A DNA stretch of 25,324 nt, from positions 1-25,324 of the forward strand of contig JADJMG010000029.1 of assembly GCA_016709725.1 (NCBI GenBank), in the 5' to 3' direction. Shown here piece after piece: positions 16,007 through 24,541 of this stretch. Within the stretch, counting starts at the first letter, position 1; each line of letters starts with the position of its first letter. The position numbers and the translations under genes are program-made. The notes under the pieces are model-generated. The model searched no databases. It saw only the letters and a program-made list of their open reading frames with translations, and was not told the origin of the DNA. The DNA is from Bacteroidota bacterium (GTDB lineage Bacteria; Bacteroidota; Bacteroidia; AKYH767-A; OLB10).

Positions 16007-17175
16007 TTATAATGATCTGAAATATCCATTCCTATTTGTGCTTTTCGGATCAAATTGAAATATATTTTTATTGTAACTTAAATCTTTAGCAAATGTAACA
16101 GCAAATTTTTCAGGGTTTACAACCAAATTCAGAGAACCAATAACAGAAGCACCAAAAATTCTTGGCGATGTTATAGTACTATCCTTATAATATAATATTG
16201 TTCTTTCTGTGTAAGGGAAGCTTATGGTAAAATTTACTAACTTTCTTTTTATGATGCACTTTTTAATAAACATCTTCGTTCCAATTGAAACAATGGTTTC
16301 TTCTTCATCCCTGCTAAAAATTCAAAAAAGTAGGATAATGCAAAGTAAGTTTAGAATATGTTCCAAAATAATTTAACGAATATTTTTTTATTCATTGGCC
16401 TCACTTCTACATTTATTAAGTGGTGATCACTATTAAATGGCAAACTAAGGTGAAAGTCCGATATATGGATTCATACTCGTTTTAAAGTGTCAGTTTGAGC
16501 TTCACCAATTCAATCCTAAAAGAATAGCATTAACCATGTACAAAAAATCCGAAAAGCCTAGGTCTATTGAAATAAGTAGGCATATTGTTTTGCATAATAT
16601 CTATTGCAAGGGAAATATCACTTTCAGATAGCTAATAAATAATGAATACTTCCGCGAATCGATTTCTTTATTGCAAATTTTTTATCCCTTTAATCCGCCT
16701 AAAATACACCTCATCTTCCTTGCTATAAAGAAACTGTGGTCTTTGTTCTTTTCAAAAAATGATAGTTTCAGTTCGGAGGAAAATTCAAATTTCTCTTTAA
16801 TATTATCCGTTACAGGAGACAAGGTTAGTTTTATCCACTACTGGAGATATCCATCTTATGAAATAGTAAGTGCAGTGGAGATTTTGTTCCTTCCACATAC
16901 GTTTAAACTTGAGTAGCACCTACATTGGAGGAAATCCAAGTATACCGTTACATCTCGCCTTCTCCGCGCGGTTTTCTTTTCGATCTTGTAGGGCTATCAT
17001 CAGGGTTTAGAAACAATATAATCGTAATCACTAGAACTCTTCGACTCCCCCTTTTTCCAAGCAGTTTATCGTCGATTTTAGTTTTACCATCATCGATGGC
17101 CGCTTCAGATAGTAAGGGCGTCCCATAAACAACAAGCTAAACAAGGAGCATTAGGTGAGGGAAAGAACTTTTCAT
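16007..17175 (-). pseudogene. Unrecognised, probably secreted protein, badly frame-broken
   Basis: I do not recognise this gene. On the minus strand ATG 17173-17175 opens a leader-like stretch (MKSSFPHLMLLV, stop codon, LVVYGTPLLSEAAIDDGKTK). Coding-like pieces follow in other frames: ATQV and YVEGTKSPLHLLFHKMDIS (about 16850-16930), IKEKFEFSSELKLSFFEKNK with SFFIARK (about 16730-16810), and a clean C-terminal piece up to 16007, RDEEETIVSIGTKMFIKK then NFTISFPYTERTILYYKDS and a terminal RSL. Between about 16330 and 16650 I cannot follow a frame. The apparent plus-strand frames at 16671-16916 and 16925-17128 are antisense to these pieces. It may be one secreted protein of about 380 residues, or two genes; both readings are inference. 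Confidence 0.35.
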
Positions 17176-17506
17176 GATATAGAGTTTGGGAACAAAGTTA
17201 TAGTTGGATTCTAGATAATATTCATTACTAATTTAAAATTGTGGCTGCACGGGATGGAAGCTGCTAGCTGCTAAGCTGCCTAGATTTTTGTATAGTCCCA
17301 GATCAAAGCTTGCCCGCAGAGGTTGCGATATTATCGGCTTTTAATGTGTCCACGCCGGATTAAATCATCTTCATTGCGAGCTTCGCGACTACCAGATGAA
17401 AGCAGAATCAAAACAGTCCCTCAGCAACGGTAAATAGCAATCATTTTCATCTCCGTGGCTTCGCGATCAAGTTAAACCTTTCTCAAATCAATTCAATCCA
17501 CTAGAT
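17176..17506. other. Intergenic region upstream of the flippase with short repeats
   Basis: I see no gene in these roughly 330 bases. It contains a 7-base period, AGCTGCT twice (17259-17272). It also has TTGCGAGCTTCGCGAC (17374-17389), a near copy of the hairpin at 11526-11542, and a related GTGGCTTCGCGAT further on (about 17449). I could not identify a convincing promoter for the gene at 17507. Confidence 0.4.
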
Positions 17507-18985
17507 TTGATAAAAATAATAGAAGAACCATTTACGGGGCAACTAAAAACCTTAGCCGGACAAACCGTCGTTTACGGACTCAGTAGTATACTGGTAGGTT
17601 ACTCATTTAAGCTACATTTGGTACCGATTTACACGCGTATTTTATTGCCGGCGGAGTACCGGTATCGTTTCTGAGTTTATGCCTACATCACTTTCTTGAT
17701 GGTCATATTGGCGTTGGGATTAAACAGCCTTCTTTCATTCGTGAAGTAAAAAACATAAGCAAGACAATGTCTTCCCGGTATTTTTTAATTCATGTTGATG
17801 TGTTGTACGGGATTCACCATCACCATTCTACTACTTCTCTTTCCATTCCATAGCCACTTTTTATAGGATATCCAGACAATGCTGAATATGATACGGTGGT
17901 TTGCGTTGATTATAGCCTTTGACACATTAACCATTTTGCCTCTACTCTCGACTTCGACACAAAACAAACCATTTCGTTTTGCCTGATAAAATTGGTTGGG
18001 GATTTTCTTGAACATCACATTAAATGTTTTATTCCTTTTAATCCTCCCCAAATATTTTCCAGGACTCGTAGATCCGACTACCTCGGTATCGGCTGTGTTG
18101 TTTAGCCAACTTAGCGGCAAGTGGAATTACGTTGGTATTACTTTTTCCCGGTTGAGATCGATGAAATTCGACATCGACAAAGCCCTCATTCAAGGAAATG
18201 CTCGTTTATGGATTCCCTTTCTGGCACGATTGCCGGATTTGGGAATAATTAATGGGATAACCAGTTGGACCGTCCATCTAAAATACTTAATTACCGTACA
18301 AATCCATTACGATGCAACAGTTGGGTATTTACGGCGCCTGCTACAAGTTAGTATTTTACATTGACGTAGTTTGTACAAACATTTCTTATACGCGGCCGAC
18401 CTTTTTTATTTTTCGTAACAACACAAAGAAAAGAGTCAAAAATTATTTACTAACAATGAATAGATTTCTTGTGTTAATGGGATGAATTATCTTTTTACGG
18501 TGTGATGTACCACTTGAATGTCATGGAAACATTTCATGGGTGAAAATTACTTCGAAGGATTAAAAAGGTTGTTCCGGTTTTGTTATTAGCTCCCTAATTT
18601 ATTTTTAGGCGTTATTTGAACATGAGCCTTTGGTATAAGCTCAGCGGTAATACACGTTACGGAGCTTAGTTGTCTATTATTGAACACTCATCACCATCAT
18701 GTTTAATCTGTAGTTAATTCCGATCATGGGATATGGGATCGGCATGGGCCGCTTCATTTGTTATGTTTCCGTGATGTTATTATCGTATTGGAAAGGACAA
18801 AAAGTTTTTCCAATTCCCTATGAAACCGGAAAATAATTTTCTGTTAATTAGTTCTTTTATTTTTGGCAAGAGTTTGAATTGTTGAAATCAATTTTAGAAC
18901 TTAGTTTAGCAACTTGGGATGGATTTTAGGAGAGGTTTTGCTACTTGTTTATTTGCAGCCATGTAGAGAATGTTAGGAGGGCAGG
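17507..18985 (+). pseudogene. Polysaccharide flippase of the PST/Wzx type (frame-shattered)
   Basis: Reading across frames gives a multi-spanning membrane protein of about 490 residues, the usual length. Landmarks: LKTLAGQTVVYGLSSI; PIYTRILLPAEY (about 17620-17660); YAYITFLMVILALGL (17675-17725); NITLNVLFLLILPKYFPGL then DPTTSVSAV (18009-18100); MQQLGIYGACYK (about 18312-18347); GENYFEGL (about 18539-18562); VVPVLLLA (about 18568-18590); LNMSLWYKLSGNTRYGA (about 18617-18665); and YWKGQKVFPIPYETGK (18785-18832), with FRRGFATCLFAAM near the end. In Bacteroidota this family carries lipid-linked oligosaccharide across the inner membrane for O-antigen, capsule or exopolysaccharide; the substrate cannot be told here. 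The start (TTG 17507, or a lost ATG close by) and the end are approximate. wecA and a Wzi/RemB-like barrel lie 5-7 kb away, which fits a surface-glycan function. Confidence 0.75.
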
Positions 18986-19385
18986 GAAAGGATTTCCTTT
19001 AGAGATGAGGGTTGGATATTTGGATATTAGATGTTAGATGTTAGACGTTAGACGATAGACGTTATGACTTAGCCTGAAATAGGTTGACTTTTTAGTTAGA
19101 TTGGTTAATTTTTTGCTTTAGATAAAAACTCATAAAATAACTACACAGAGAAACGGAGGATCGGAGAAACACTCCAGAAATACTACTACATAAAATTCAT
19201 CTTCTGATAGAATAAATATAATACATTAGTATTCAGAATACTATTTAACCTTTCATTACCAAAAGCACTCAGTGAACCTCAGTGTATTCCGTGACTCTGT
19301 AGTGAAAATAAAGATTTTCAAATAATTGTAGTTTTGTTCAATCGTAAAATCTAACATCAACCTCAATATCTAATATCTTTTCGAA
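18986..19385. repeat. Intergenic region with heptanucleotide and inverted repeats
   Basis: No gene is visible. From 19012 to 19067 eight units of 7 bases run in strict register (TTGGATA, TTTGGAT, ATTAGAT, GTTAGAT, GTTAGAC twice, GATAGAC, GTTATGA). An inverted repeat follows: a left arm at 19140-19174 (beginning ACTACACAGAG) and an imperfect right arm at 19266-19304 (ending GACTCTGTAGTG), about 90 bases apart. The arms look like the CACAGAG/CTCTGTG-rich gap repeat often seen in Bacteroidota genomes. A short reversed tract of the heptamer type (AATATCTAATATC) lies just before the thioredoxin gene. Confidence 0.6.
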
Positions 19386-19702
19386 ATGCAATATCTCGCA
19401 GCACAATTACGGAAGAAAATTTTTGAAATCGAAGCCCACTAGCAAACCGGTGTTGGTTGATTTTATGCACGACGTGGTGTGGGCCTTGCAAATATTTAGA
19501 TGAAATTTTGGTAGATTTAGATGCGTCTGGGGAGAAAAAGCGGAGATCGCTTAAAGTTAGATGTAGATGAGCAAAACTGCTACACTATGGAATACACAGC
19601 GTTCCTACCTTGATGATTTTTAAAGATGGGGAGTTAAAATGGAGAATGGCTGGATTCAAATTAGTTTCTACGATTGGAAATGGATATTTGCACTTCGTTT
19701 AA
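19386..19702 (+). pseudogene. Thioredoxin-family protein (frameshifted)
   Basis: The likely start is ATG 19386-19388. In shifting frames the thioredoxin fold appears: KPVLVDFYA (about 19445-19470), the active site WCGPCK (TGG at 19475 to AAA at 19492) followed by YLDEILVDL, KLDVDE (about 19550-19570), and YGIHSVPTLMIFKDGELKWR with the conserved cis-Pro loop (VPT at about 19601-19609), then MAGF. The stop TAA is at 19700-19702. The length of about 105 codons is typical. Thioredoxin reduces protein disulfides; this looks like a small cytoplasmic form without a leader. At least four indels are needed to repair it, yet every catalytic residue survives, so I favour sequence error over decay. The last residues (LVSTIGNGYLHFV) are poorly like the family and may be misread. 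Confidence 0.75.
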
Positions 19703-19728
19703 AATAAAATTCAAGAACCCAGAATTAA

Positions 19729-20190
19729 TTATTTATTGAACTCGTTTCGCAAATTCCCATAATCCATTCCCAAAGTGTCATTTTACTTGCTAATTCTCAA
19801 TAAGTTTGAAAGGGAATTTCATCCATCTTTTAAATCATAAACAACTTTTTACCCCATATCAAATTTCGTTTGCAATGTTTAGGATACTCCTCCAACCAAT
19901 TTAACAAAACTGGATTAGCATAAATTCCCATGTGATACACTAACACAATTTTTTCTGGACGATATTCAGAAAAGGTAAAGGCATTTTTGGATCGCAGTGA
20001 TATCGCTTAATATAAAGGGAATGCGGAACCACATATCCGATCGTTCCATAAGGTCCATTTCTTCCTTAAATCCTTTCGGAAGATTTTGAGAATCACCTTT
20101 CGGGTTATCAATAGCGGTCATCCGTTCCTCAGGGGAGTTCATCGGGTAATCGGAAGCGGTTTTGGCTTTAGGTTGCATCTTGGGTACGAA
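19729..20190 (-). pseudogene. Conserved hypothetical protein, about 150 residues (frameshifted)
   Basis: I recognise conservation but not a function. The first part reads PKAKTASDYPMNSPEERMTA, then NLPKGFKEEMDLMERSDMWF and RIPFILSDITAIQK (20178 to 19966). After a frame change near 19975 it continues NAFTFSEYRPEKIVLVYHMG then NPVLLNWLEEYPK. Two more shifts lead to DEIPFQ, MTLW and the end DYGNLRNEFNK, with TAA at 19729-19731. Hydrophobic strand VYHMG and the W/LRNEF ending suggest a small globular cytoplasmic protein. The start is not clear; the frame is closed by a stop just upstream of about 20215. It is convergent with the thioredoxin gene, 26 bases apart. Confidence 0.5.
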
Positions 20191-20611
20191 TGACTTGAGA
20201 TTTCACGATTTACGGATCGATCACAGATTTTGAATTACCAATCATGAAAACGCGAAAGCGCGGTTGTAGATCCTGAAAATCATAACATACAAAATTGACC
20301 CATATGCAGATAATTCAGACTTTCGGGAATTAGTTTCCGCTCTCTTACTCTTTATCCACACTGTCGCTCCGCTCTCTCGCTGTTTCTCGCTCCAGACTCC
20401 AGTGTTAGGATCGAGGCCCTCAGCCAACAATCGAGCCTCAGCCAACAATTGACGGCTCACACATTCTTGCTCGCTCTGATCTCCGCTCTCTCCCGATAGC
20501 TATCGGGACTCTTTCTCGCTCTGCTTTTCGCTCTTTCTCTATCTCGCTCTGCTTAATGTTTCCCTGAGCCTGCCGAAGGGAAAATATAAGGAATAGCGGG
20601 AAGTTTCACCC
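20191..20611. repeat. Low-complexity CGCTCT tract with perfect palindrome
   Basis: From about 20335 to 20555 the plus strand is full of variants of TCGCTCT and CTCGCTC, giving a pyrimidine-rich low-complexity tract. A perfect 18-base palindrome, TCCCGATAGCTATCGGGA (20491-20508), sits inside it. A word CCTCAGCCAACAAT occurs twice in tandem (about 20418-20450). From about 20555 a truncated copy of the neighbouring 180-bp repeat begins (AAAATATAAGG...CCCCTTTCTATATT). A 72-codon frame across the tract has no protein-like features. Confidence 0.6.
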
Positions 20612-21145
20612 CTTTCTATATTACGGCACCAGCAGTACAAGACCTAAAGGTCTAGACTGCTGGGCTAATAGCTCGAGGACTCTTCTAAATCAGGGGTGAT
20701 TTTTAATAAGGTTTCCTGAAATTTTCAATTGCTGCCTGGGGCTCGAGGGGCAATAAAAAACTAAAGGAAGTAAGCGAAATGCTTCTTCCCTTTCTATGTT
20801 GCCAACAATACAAGACCTAAAGGAGTCTAGACTACTGCCGGGCTAACTAGGCTCGAAGGACTCTTCTAGATCAAGGTGATTTTTAATAAGAGTTTCACTG
20901 GAATTTTCGATTGCTGCCACCAAGGGCTCTCAGGGGGCGGCAAAAAATAAGGTGGCGAAGTGCTTCTTACCCCTTTCTATATTGACCCCAGCAGTACAGA
21001 ATAAAAGGTTCTAGACTGCTGGGCTGACTGGACTCGAGGACTCTTCTGAATCAAGGGTGATTTTTAATAAGAGTTTCCTGAAATTTTCGATTGCCACCCG
21101 AGGCTCTCGAGGGCAAAGAAAAATAAAGTAGCGAAATGCTTCTTC
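20612..21145 (-). repeat. Three tandem 173-183-bp structured repeats next to tRNA-Gln
   Basis: Copies run 20612-20789, 20790-20972 and 20973-21145, each starting on the plus strand at CTTTCTATRTT, the same sequence that abuts the tRNA-Gln 3' end (21146-21156). On the minus strand each unit has a hairpin related to AAGAAGCATTTCGCTACTT, a GC-rich hairpin (TGCCCTCGAG/CTCGGGCA type), an AAACTCTT/AAGAGT stem, the word TTGATTCAGAAGAGTCC (degraded in copies 1 and 2), a TCGAG T-loop-like word, and a CAGCAGT/ACTGCTG hairpin. The TTGATTCAGAARAGTCC word also occurs in the tRNA itself, so the units look partly tRNA-Gln-derived. They lie directly downstream of the tRNA and could be co-transcribed. No known RNA family is recognised. 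Differences between copies include many indels, some of which may be sequence errors. Confidence 0.7.
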
Positions 21146-21155
21146 CTTTCTATGT

Positions 21156-21227
21156 TGACCGACCAGGGCTCGAACCTGGACTTTTCTGAATCAAAATCAG
21201 ATGTGTTGCCAGTTACACCATCGGTCA
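21156..21227 (-). tRNA. tRNA-Gln (anticodon UUG)
   Basis: A complete 72-base cloverleaf on the minus strand: acceptor TGACCGA/TCGGTCA, anticodon stem TCTGA/TCAGA with the seven-base loop TTTTGAT giving anticodon TTG, and T-arm CCAGG-TTCGAGC-CCTGG. The D-arm GTGTAACTGGCAACAC closes normally. CCA is not encoded. It lies 58 bases downstream of the mltD stop and immediately upstream of the tandem repeats. Confidence 0.93.
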
Positions 21228-21253
21228 ATCCGTACTTGGCGCTGCAAATTTAG

Positions 21254-21281
21254 AAATTTCTACTTTTAAAAAGAGAAATTT
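21254..21281 (-). terminator. Weak AT-rich hairpin after mltD
   Basis: Perfect 8-base arms AAATTTCT/AGAAATTT enclose a 12-base loop just after the mltD stop. The stem has only one GC pair and no T-run follows, so read-through into tRNA-Gln is possible. Offered only as a candidate. Confidence 0.25.
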
Positions 21282-21285
21282 TGGA

Positions 21286-22970
21286 TTAACCGTTAACGAT
21301 TACCTTCAGTTTGGTGCCCGGTTTCAGGGTGGCGTTACGTAAGTTGTTGATATCCTTAATCATTTCAACAGTAACACCTTCGTAACGTTTGGCAATATTC
21401 CATAAAGTATCACCAGGTTGAACTACGTGATAGATGAATTTTGGCTTGAGGGAGGCACTTTCGTCCTGTGAAGACTGGTCATTTCCGGCTTGTGCGGTGG
21501 TTACCTGGGCACCGGAATCCTTTCCGGAAACCTGTTCGGCTGTGAGACTGGTGGTATCCTTGGAATTCGTGTCTTTGCGGGCAACATTGTTCTCAGCCCG
21601 GCTACTTTCACCGGTACCTTGGTCTTTACATACGCATAAACGCTTAACCGCTGGCCACTACGTAATGTACTTGACTTTAAACGGTTGAGCTTTTTCACTT
21701 CCGCAACGGTCATGTCGTACCTTTTGGCAACCACTCCGAGATTTTCACCCCGACGTACCGTATGGGATTTTTTGACCCTTTTGGTAACTGTTTCATATTT
21801 AACTGTACCTCCATCTGCTGAAGCAGTTACAGCAGATTCTCTCTCATCATCGCGGTCGCGGTAACGGCTGTGTACAGGAGCTACCGGACGTGCAGGAGGA
21901 ATGGAAGCTGTGAAAATATCGTCCTGACTGGCGAGGTATTGGGCCATTTTATTGGTGGGCAATCTCAACACATAATTATCACCTACATCAGGAATTACTC
22001 CACGCTTGTAGATTGGATTCAGGTAGGAGATCACATCTACCGGCAAATCGAGTGTACGGGCAAGTACATTGAAATTCACCGGACGATCAACAGTAACCGT
22101 GTCAACCTCGAAGTAAGAATAGGCCGGAGAAATCGGATAGAGATTATGCTCGCGGGAATAATTCATCACATAAGTAACGGCGATGAAGGCAGGAACATAT
22201 CCGCGTGTTTCAGCCGGTAAATAAGGCATGAGTTCCCAGAAGTTGGTTTTCCCGCCCGAACGCTTGATAGCACGATTCACATTGCCGGCTCCGCAATTGT
22301 AAGCTGCAATTACCAGCAACCAGTCGCCGTAAATATGGTACATATCCTTGAAGTACTGGCAGGCTGCATGCGTTGCTTTCACAGGGTCACGACGATCATC
22401 CGTATAACTGGTCACCTTGAGATCATAGATGATGCCGGTGGTGTACATGAACTGCCATAAACCGGTAGCACCTACTCGTGAAACGGCGATTGGATTCAAC
22501 GCTGACTCTACAATAGAAAGATACTTGAACTCCAGTGGCAATCCCTCTTGATCGAGAATCTGCTCGAATAAAGGGAAATACAAATTCGATAATCCCATTG
22601 CGCGTTGTGTGAGTCCGCGTTTGCGGTTGGCATAGAGATCAATGAATCCTTTTACATGCTCATTGTACGAAAGCGGAATCGGTGAGTGAATGGCATTGAT
22701 GCGCTCGGTATATTCCTGATCCGAAAAACGTGGAACAGAACCCGGAACAACGGCATTCGGGTCGAAGCAATTTGCATCCAGCTGGTTGTAGCGCACAACG
22801 TGTGTAAGCGTTACCAGACTGTCTAACATCGCGATAATCGGATCATAGGTTTCTTCTACTCCTGTTCCGGCAGGGGTAATCTCCCGGTTATCCTGGGCAT
22901 TTACTGATTGAAAACCGGCAAGTATTAGTCCGAGTATGGCTATGAAGGGGAATATGCGAGTTGATTTCAT
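21286..22970 (-). CDS. mltD: Membrane-bound lytic murein transglycosylase D-like, two LysM (one frameshift)
   Basis: The start ATG 22968-22970 gives a good signal peptide (MKSTRIFPFIAILGLILAGF, cleavage near VNA before Q); the in-frame codons upstream to 23012 are not protein-like. Residues about 100-290 form an SLT/GH23 lysozyme-like domain with the catalytic Glu in LSIVESALNP, then GATGLWQFM and AYNCGAGNVNRA. The first LysM follows at about 400-450 (HTVRRGENLGVVAKRYDMTV). A missing base near 21615 (AAGGTACC) ends the apparent frame at 21501. In the corrected frame a linker (GESSRAENNVARKDTNS) leads to a second LysM (YHVVQPGDTLWNIAKRYEGV) and stop TAA 21286-21288. The full length of about 561 residues suits MltD. 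It cleaves peptidoglycan glycan strands in the periplasm; LysM domains bind the wall. Confidence 0.92.
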
Positions 22971-23272
22971 TCTTGCTTTGCTGGGTCTTAGATGTATGAA
23001 GGGTACATACATGTTTAAGATCGGTTAAAACTAATTGAAAGTCAGGGTAGTTTTCCTTGAATCTTTCATGACTTTTAAAGGCTTCCATCTTGATAACTCG
23101 TTGATTTACGAGCAGGATGGCCCTTTAACAGAGTCGTTTTCCCGGAATGAGCAGAATTAGACGGATTTTCTTACCCATAAACAATAAAATGCCGATAGGG
23201 CCGATTTTTGCCCGGGATCGACAAAGTTAAAAAGTTAGGGTGAATTGAGGTGAAAGTTGGGTGAAGATATCT
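22971..23272 (-). promoter_or_regulatory. mltD upstream region with candidate -7 box
   Basis: About 300 bases between wecA and mltD without a credible gene. On the minus strand TAACTTTG (23222-23229) matches the Bacteroidota -7 consensus TAnnTTTG exactly, but I see no good TTTG 19 bases upstream. It would give a 5' leader of about 250 bases. A GGGC/GCCC stem with an A-rich loop lies just downstream (about 23188-23210). No clear terminator after wecA was found. Confidence 0.35.
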
Positions 23273-24334
23273 TTATTCGACTTTCATAATTACGCCTTTC
23301 GCCTTGAGTGTTTTCAGAGCATAAGGAACCATACTGAAAACCACGCCCATTCCTACCAAAACATTTAAAAGCAGGAGGCTGGATATGTTTCTGAGAACCA
23401 ATGCAGTAAGGATGAAGCCGATATTTACCAGGTACAAAGTCAGGGCTGCCTCACGGTGAGTAAGTCCCAGATCAAGCAGTTGATGGTGGATATGGTTGCG
23501 GTCGGCCTGGAAGGGAGATTTTCCATTCATCAGGCGAATGATGAAGATGCGCAAGGTATCAGCCAATGGAATGATCAGAATCGCAATGGCCATGGCAGGA
23601 CTGGATCTGAAAGGGAAAGGGTAGGGAAGAGGGAAGCTCATCTCCACGAAATTGATGCAAAGGATAGAGAGGATCAACCCAACAATCAACGAACCGGTAT
23701 CTCCCATGAAGATATTGGCAGGAGAGAAGTTGTATACTAAAAAGCCTAACAATGAGCTGAATAAGGAGAATGCGAGGATGCATAAACCAATCTCCCCATA
23801 GTTATAGAACCATAATCCGAAGGTGAAGGAAGCAATGGCACCGATACCTCCGGCCAGACCGTCAATACCATCGATCAGGTTATAGGCATTGATGATGGTA
23901 AGGATCGTGAAGATGGTTACTACTACACTTAACCAGTAAGGGATATCATACATCCCAAGGATACCATAAAGACTGGTTACACGGATATCAGCAAAGAAAA
24001 CCAGGATCAGAGAGGCAAATAACTGTCCGTAAAGCTTTTTATGAGCTGTCAACTCTACAATATCATCCTTGATGCCGATAAAGAACATAACGATGATAGA
24101 GGCGATAATGTATTGAATAGAGCTACTTTCCAGACCGGTTGTCCAAAAGGTATACGAGAAGACTACTCCGGCAAAAATAGCGAGACCACCAAGGGTAGGG
24201 ATGCTGGAAGCGTGTGCTTTACGTTCGGTGGGTTCATCAAATAGATTCTTGATCACAGACACCCGAATGATCGATGGGATCGCCATAAAGGTGATGATGA
24301 AAGCAGTAATACAAGCAAGTGTGATGTTTAACAT
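23273..24334 (-). CDS. wecA: Undecaprenyl-phosphate GlcNAc-1-phosphate transferase (WecA/TagO/MraY family)
   Basis: An intact frame of 353 residues with about ten or eleven transmembrane segments. Family motifs are all present: DEPTERKAHASSIPTLGG near the N-terminus, KDDIVELTAHKKLYGQL with the paired aspartates, NAYNLIDGIDGLAGG, NIFMGDTGSL, and DRNHIHHQLLDLGL with the HIHH signature of the WecA branch rather than MraY. It transfers a sugar-1-phosphate, usually GlcNAc, to undecaprenyl phosphate at the inner membrane, the first step of O-antigen, capsule or wall-glycan synthesis. I choose ATG 24332-24334 (MLNITLACITAF) over the TTG at 24352 because it puts the first membrane span at the N-terminus. 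It lies 207 bases downstream of the Wzi/RemB-like gene on the same strand. No frame damage is visible, in contrast to its neighbours. Confidence 0.93.
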   Translation of the reverse strand: MLNITLACITAFIITFMAIPSIIRVSVIKNLFDEPTERKAHASSIPTLGGLAIFAGVVFSYTFWTTGLESSSIQYIIASIIVMFFIGIKDDIVELTAHKKLYGQLFASLILVFFADIRVTSLYGILGMYDIPYWLSVVVTIFTILTIINAYNLIDGIDGLAGGIGAIASFTFGLWFYNYGEIGLCILAFSLFSSLLGFLVYNFSPANIFMGDTGSLIVGLILSILCINFVEMSFPLPYPFPFRSSPAMAIAILIIPLADTLRIFIIRLMNGKSPFQADRNHIHHQLLDLGLTHREAALTLYLVNIGFILTALVLRNISSLLLLNVLVGMGVVFSMVPYALKTLKAKGVIMKVE

Positions 24335-24541
24335 AGAAAGACTTTGTCCCAATTTAATTTTAAAAGCGATTCTCTAATAATAATTATGGTGAACGTTCCC
24401 GTTTACTAAGGGAAGGATAATTATAGAGATGCTAATAACTTAATATTAGAAGGCAGTTATTTTTTCTTGCAAAGCTCCCGCATACGATCGTTATCTGTCA
24501 AGTAAAGCAGTCATTCGAAATAGGGGATTTTTATCTTGTTT

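Noticed and set aside
16671..17128. Two plus-strand frames of 81 and 67 codons
   Set aside because: They are antisense to better minus-strand pieces (IKEKFEFSSELKLSFFEKNK, LLSEAAIDDGKTK).
17130..17175. In-frame stops as recoding (stop readthrough or selenocysteine)
   Set aside because: Stops occur together with frame changes in badly damaged genes and no SECIS-like hairpin is visible; error is simpler.
17785..18120. A 111-codon minus-strand frame
   Set aside because: It is the shadow of the flippase, whose plus-strand reading matches the family over the same bases.
19060..19125. Possible insertion-sequence end (AGCCTGAAATAGGTTGAC)
   Set aside because: The word reminded me of IS ends in this phylum, but there is no transposase, no matching second end and no target duplication.
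20242..20460. A 72-codon minus-strand frame
   Set aside because: It lies over the CGCTCT low-complexity tract and has no protein-like composition or leader.
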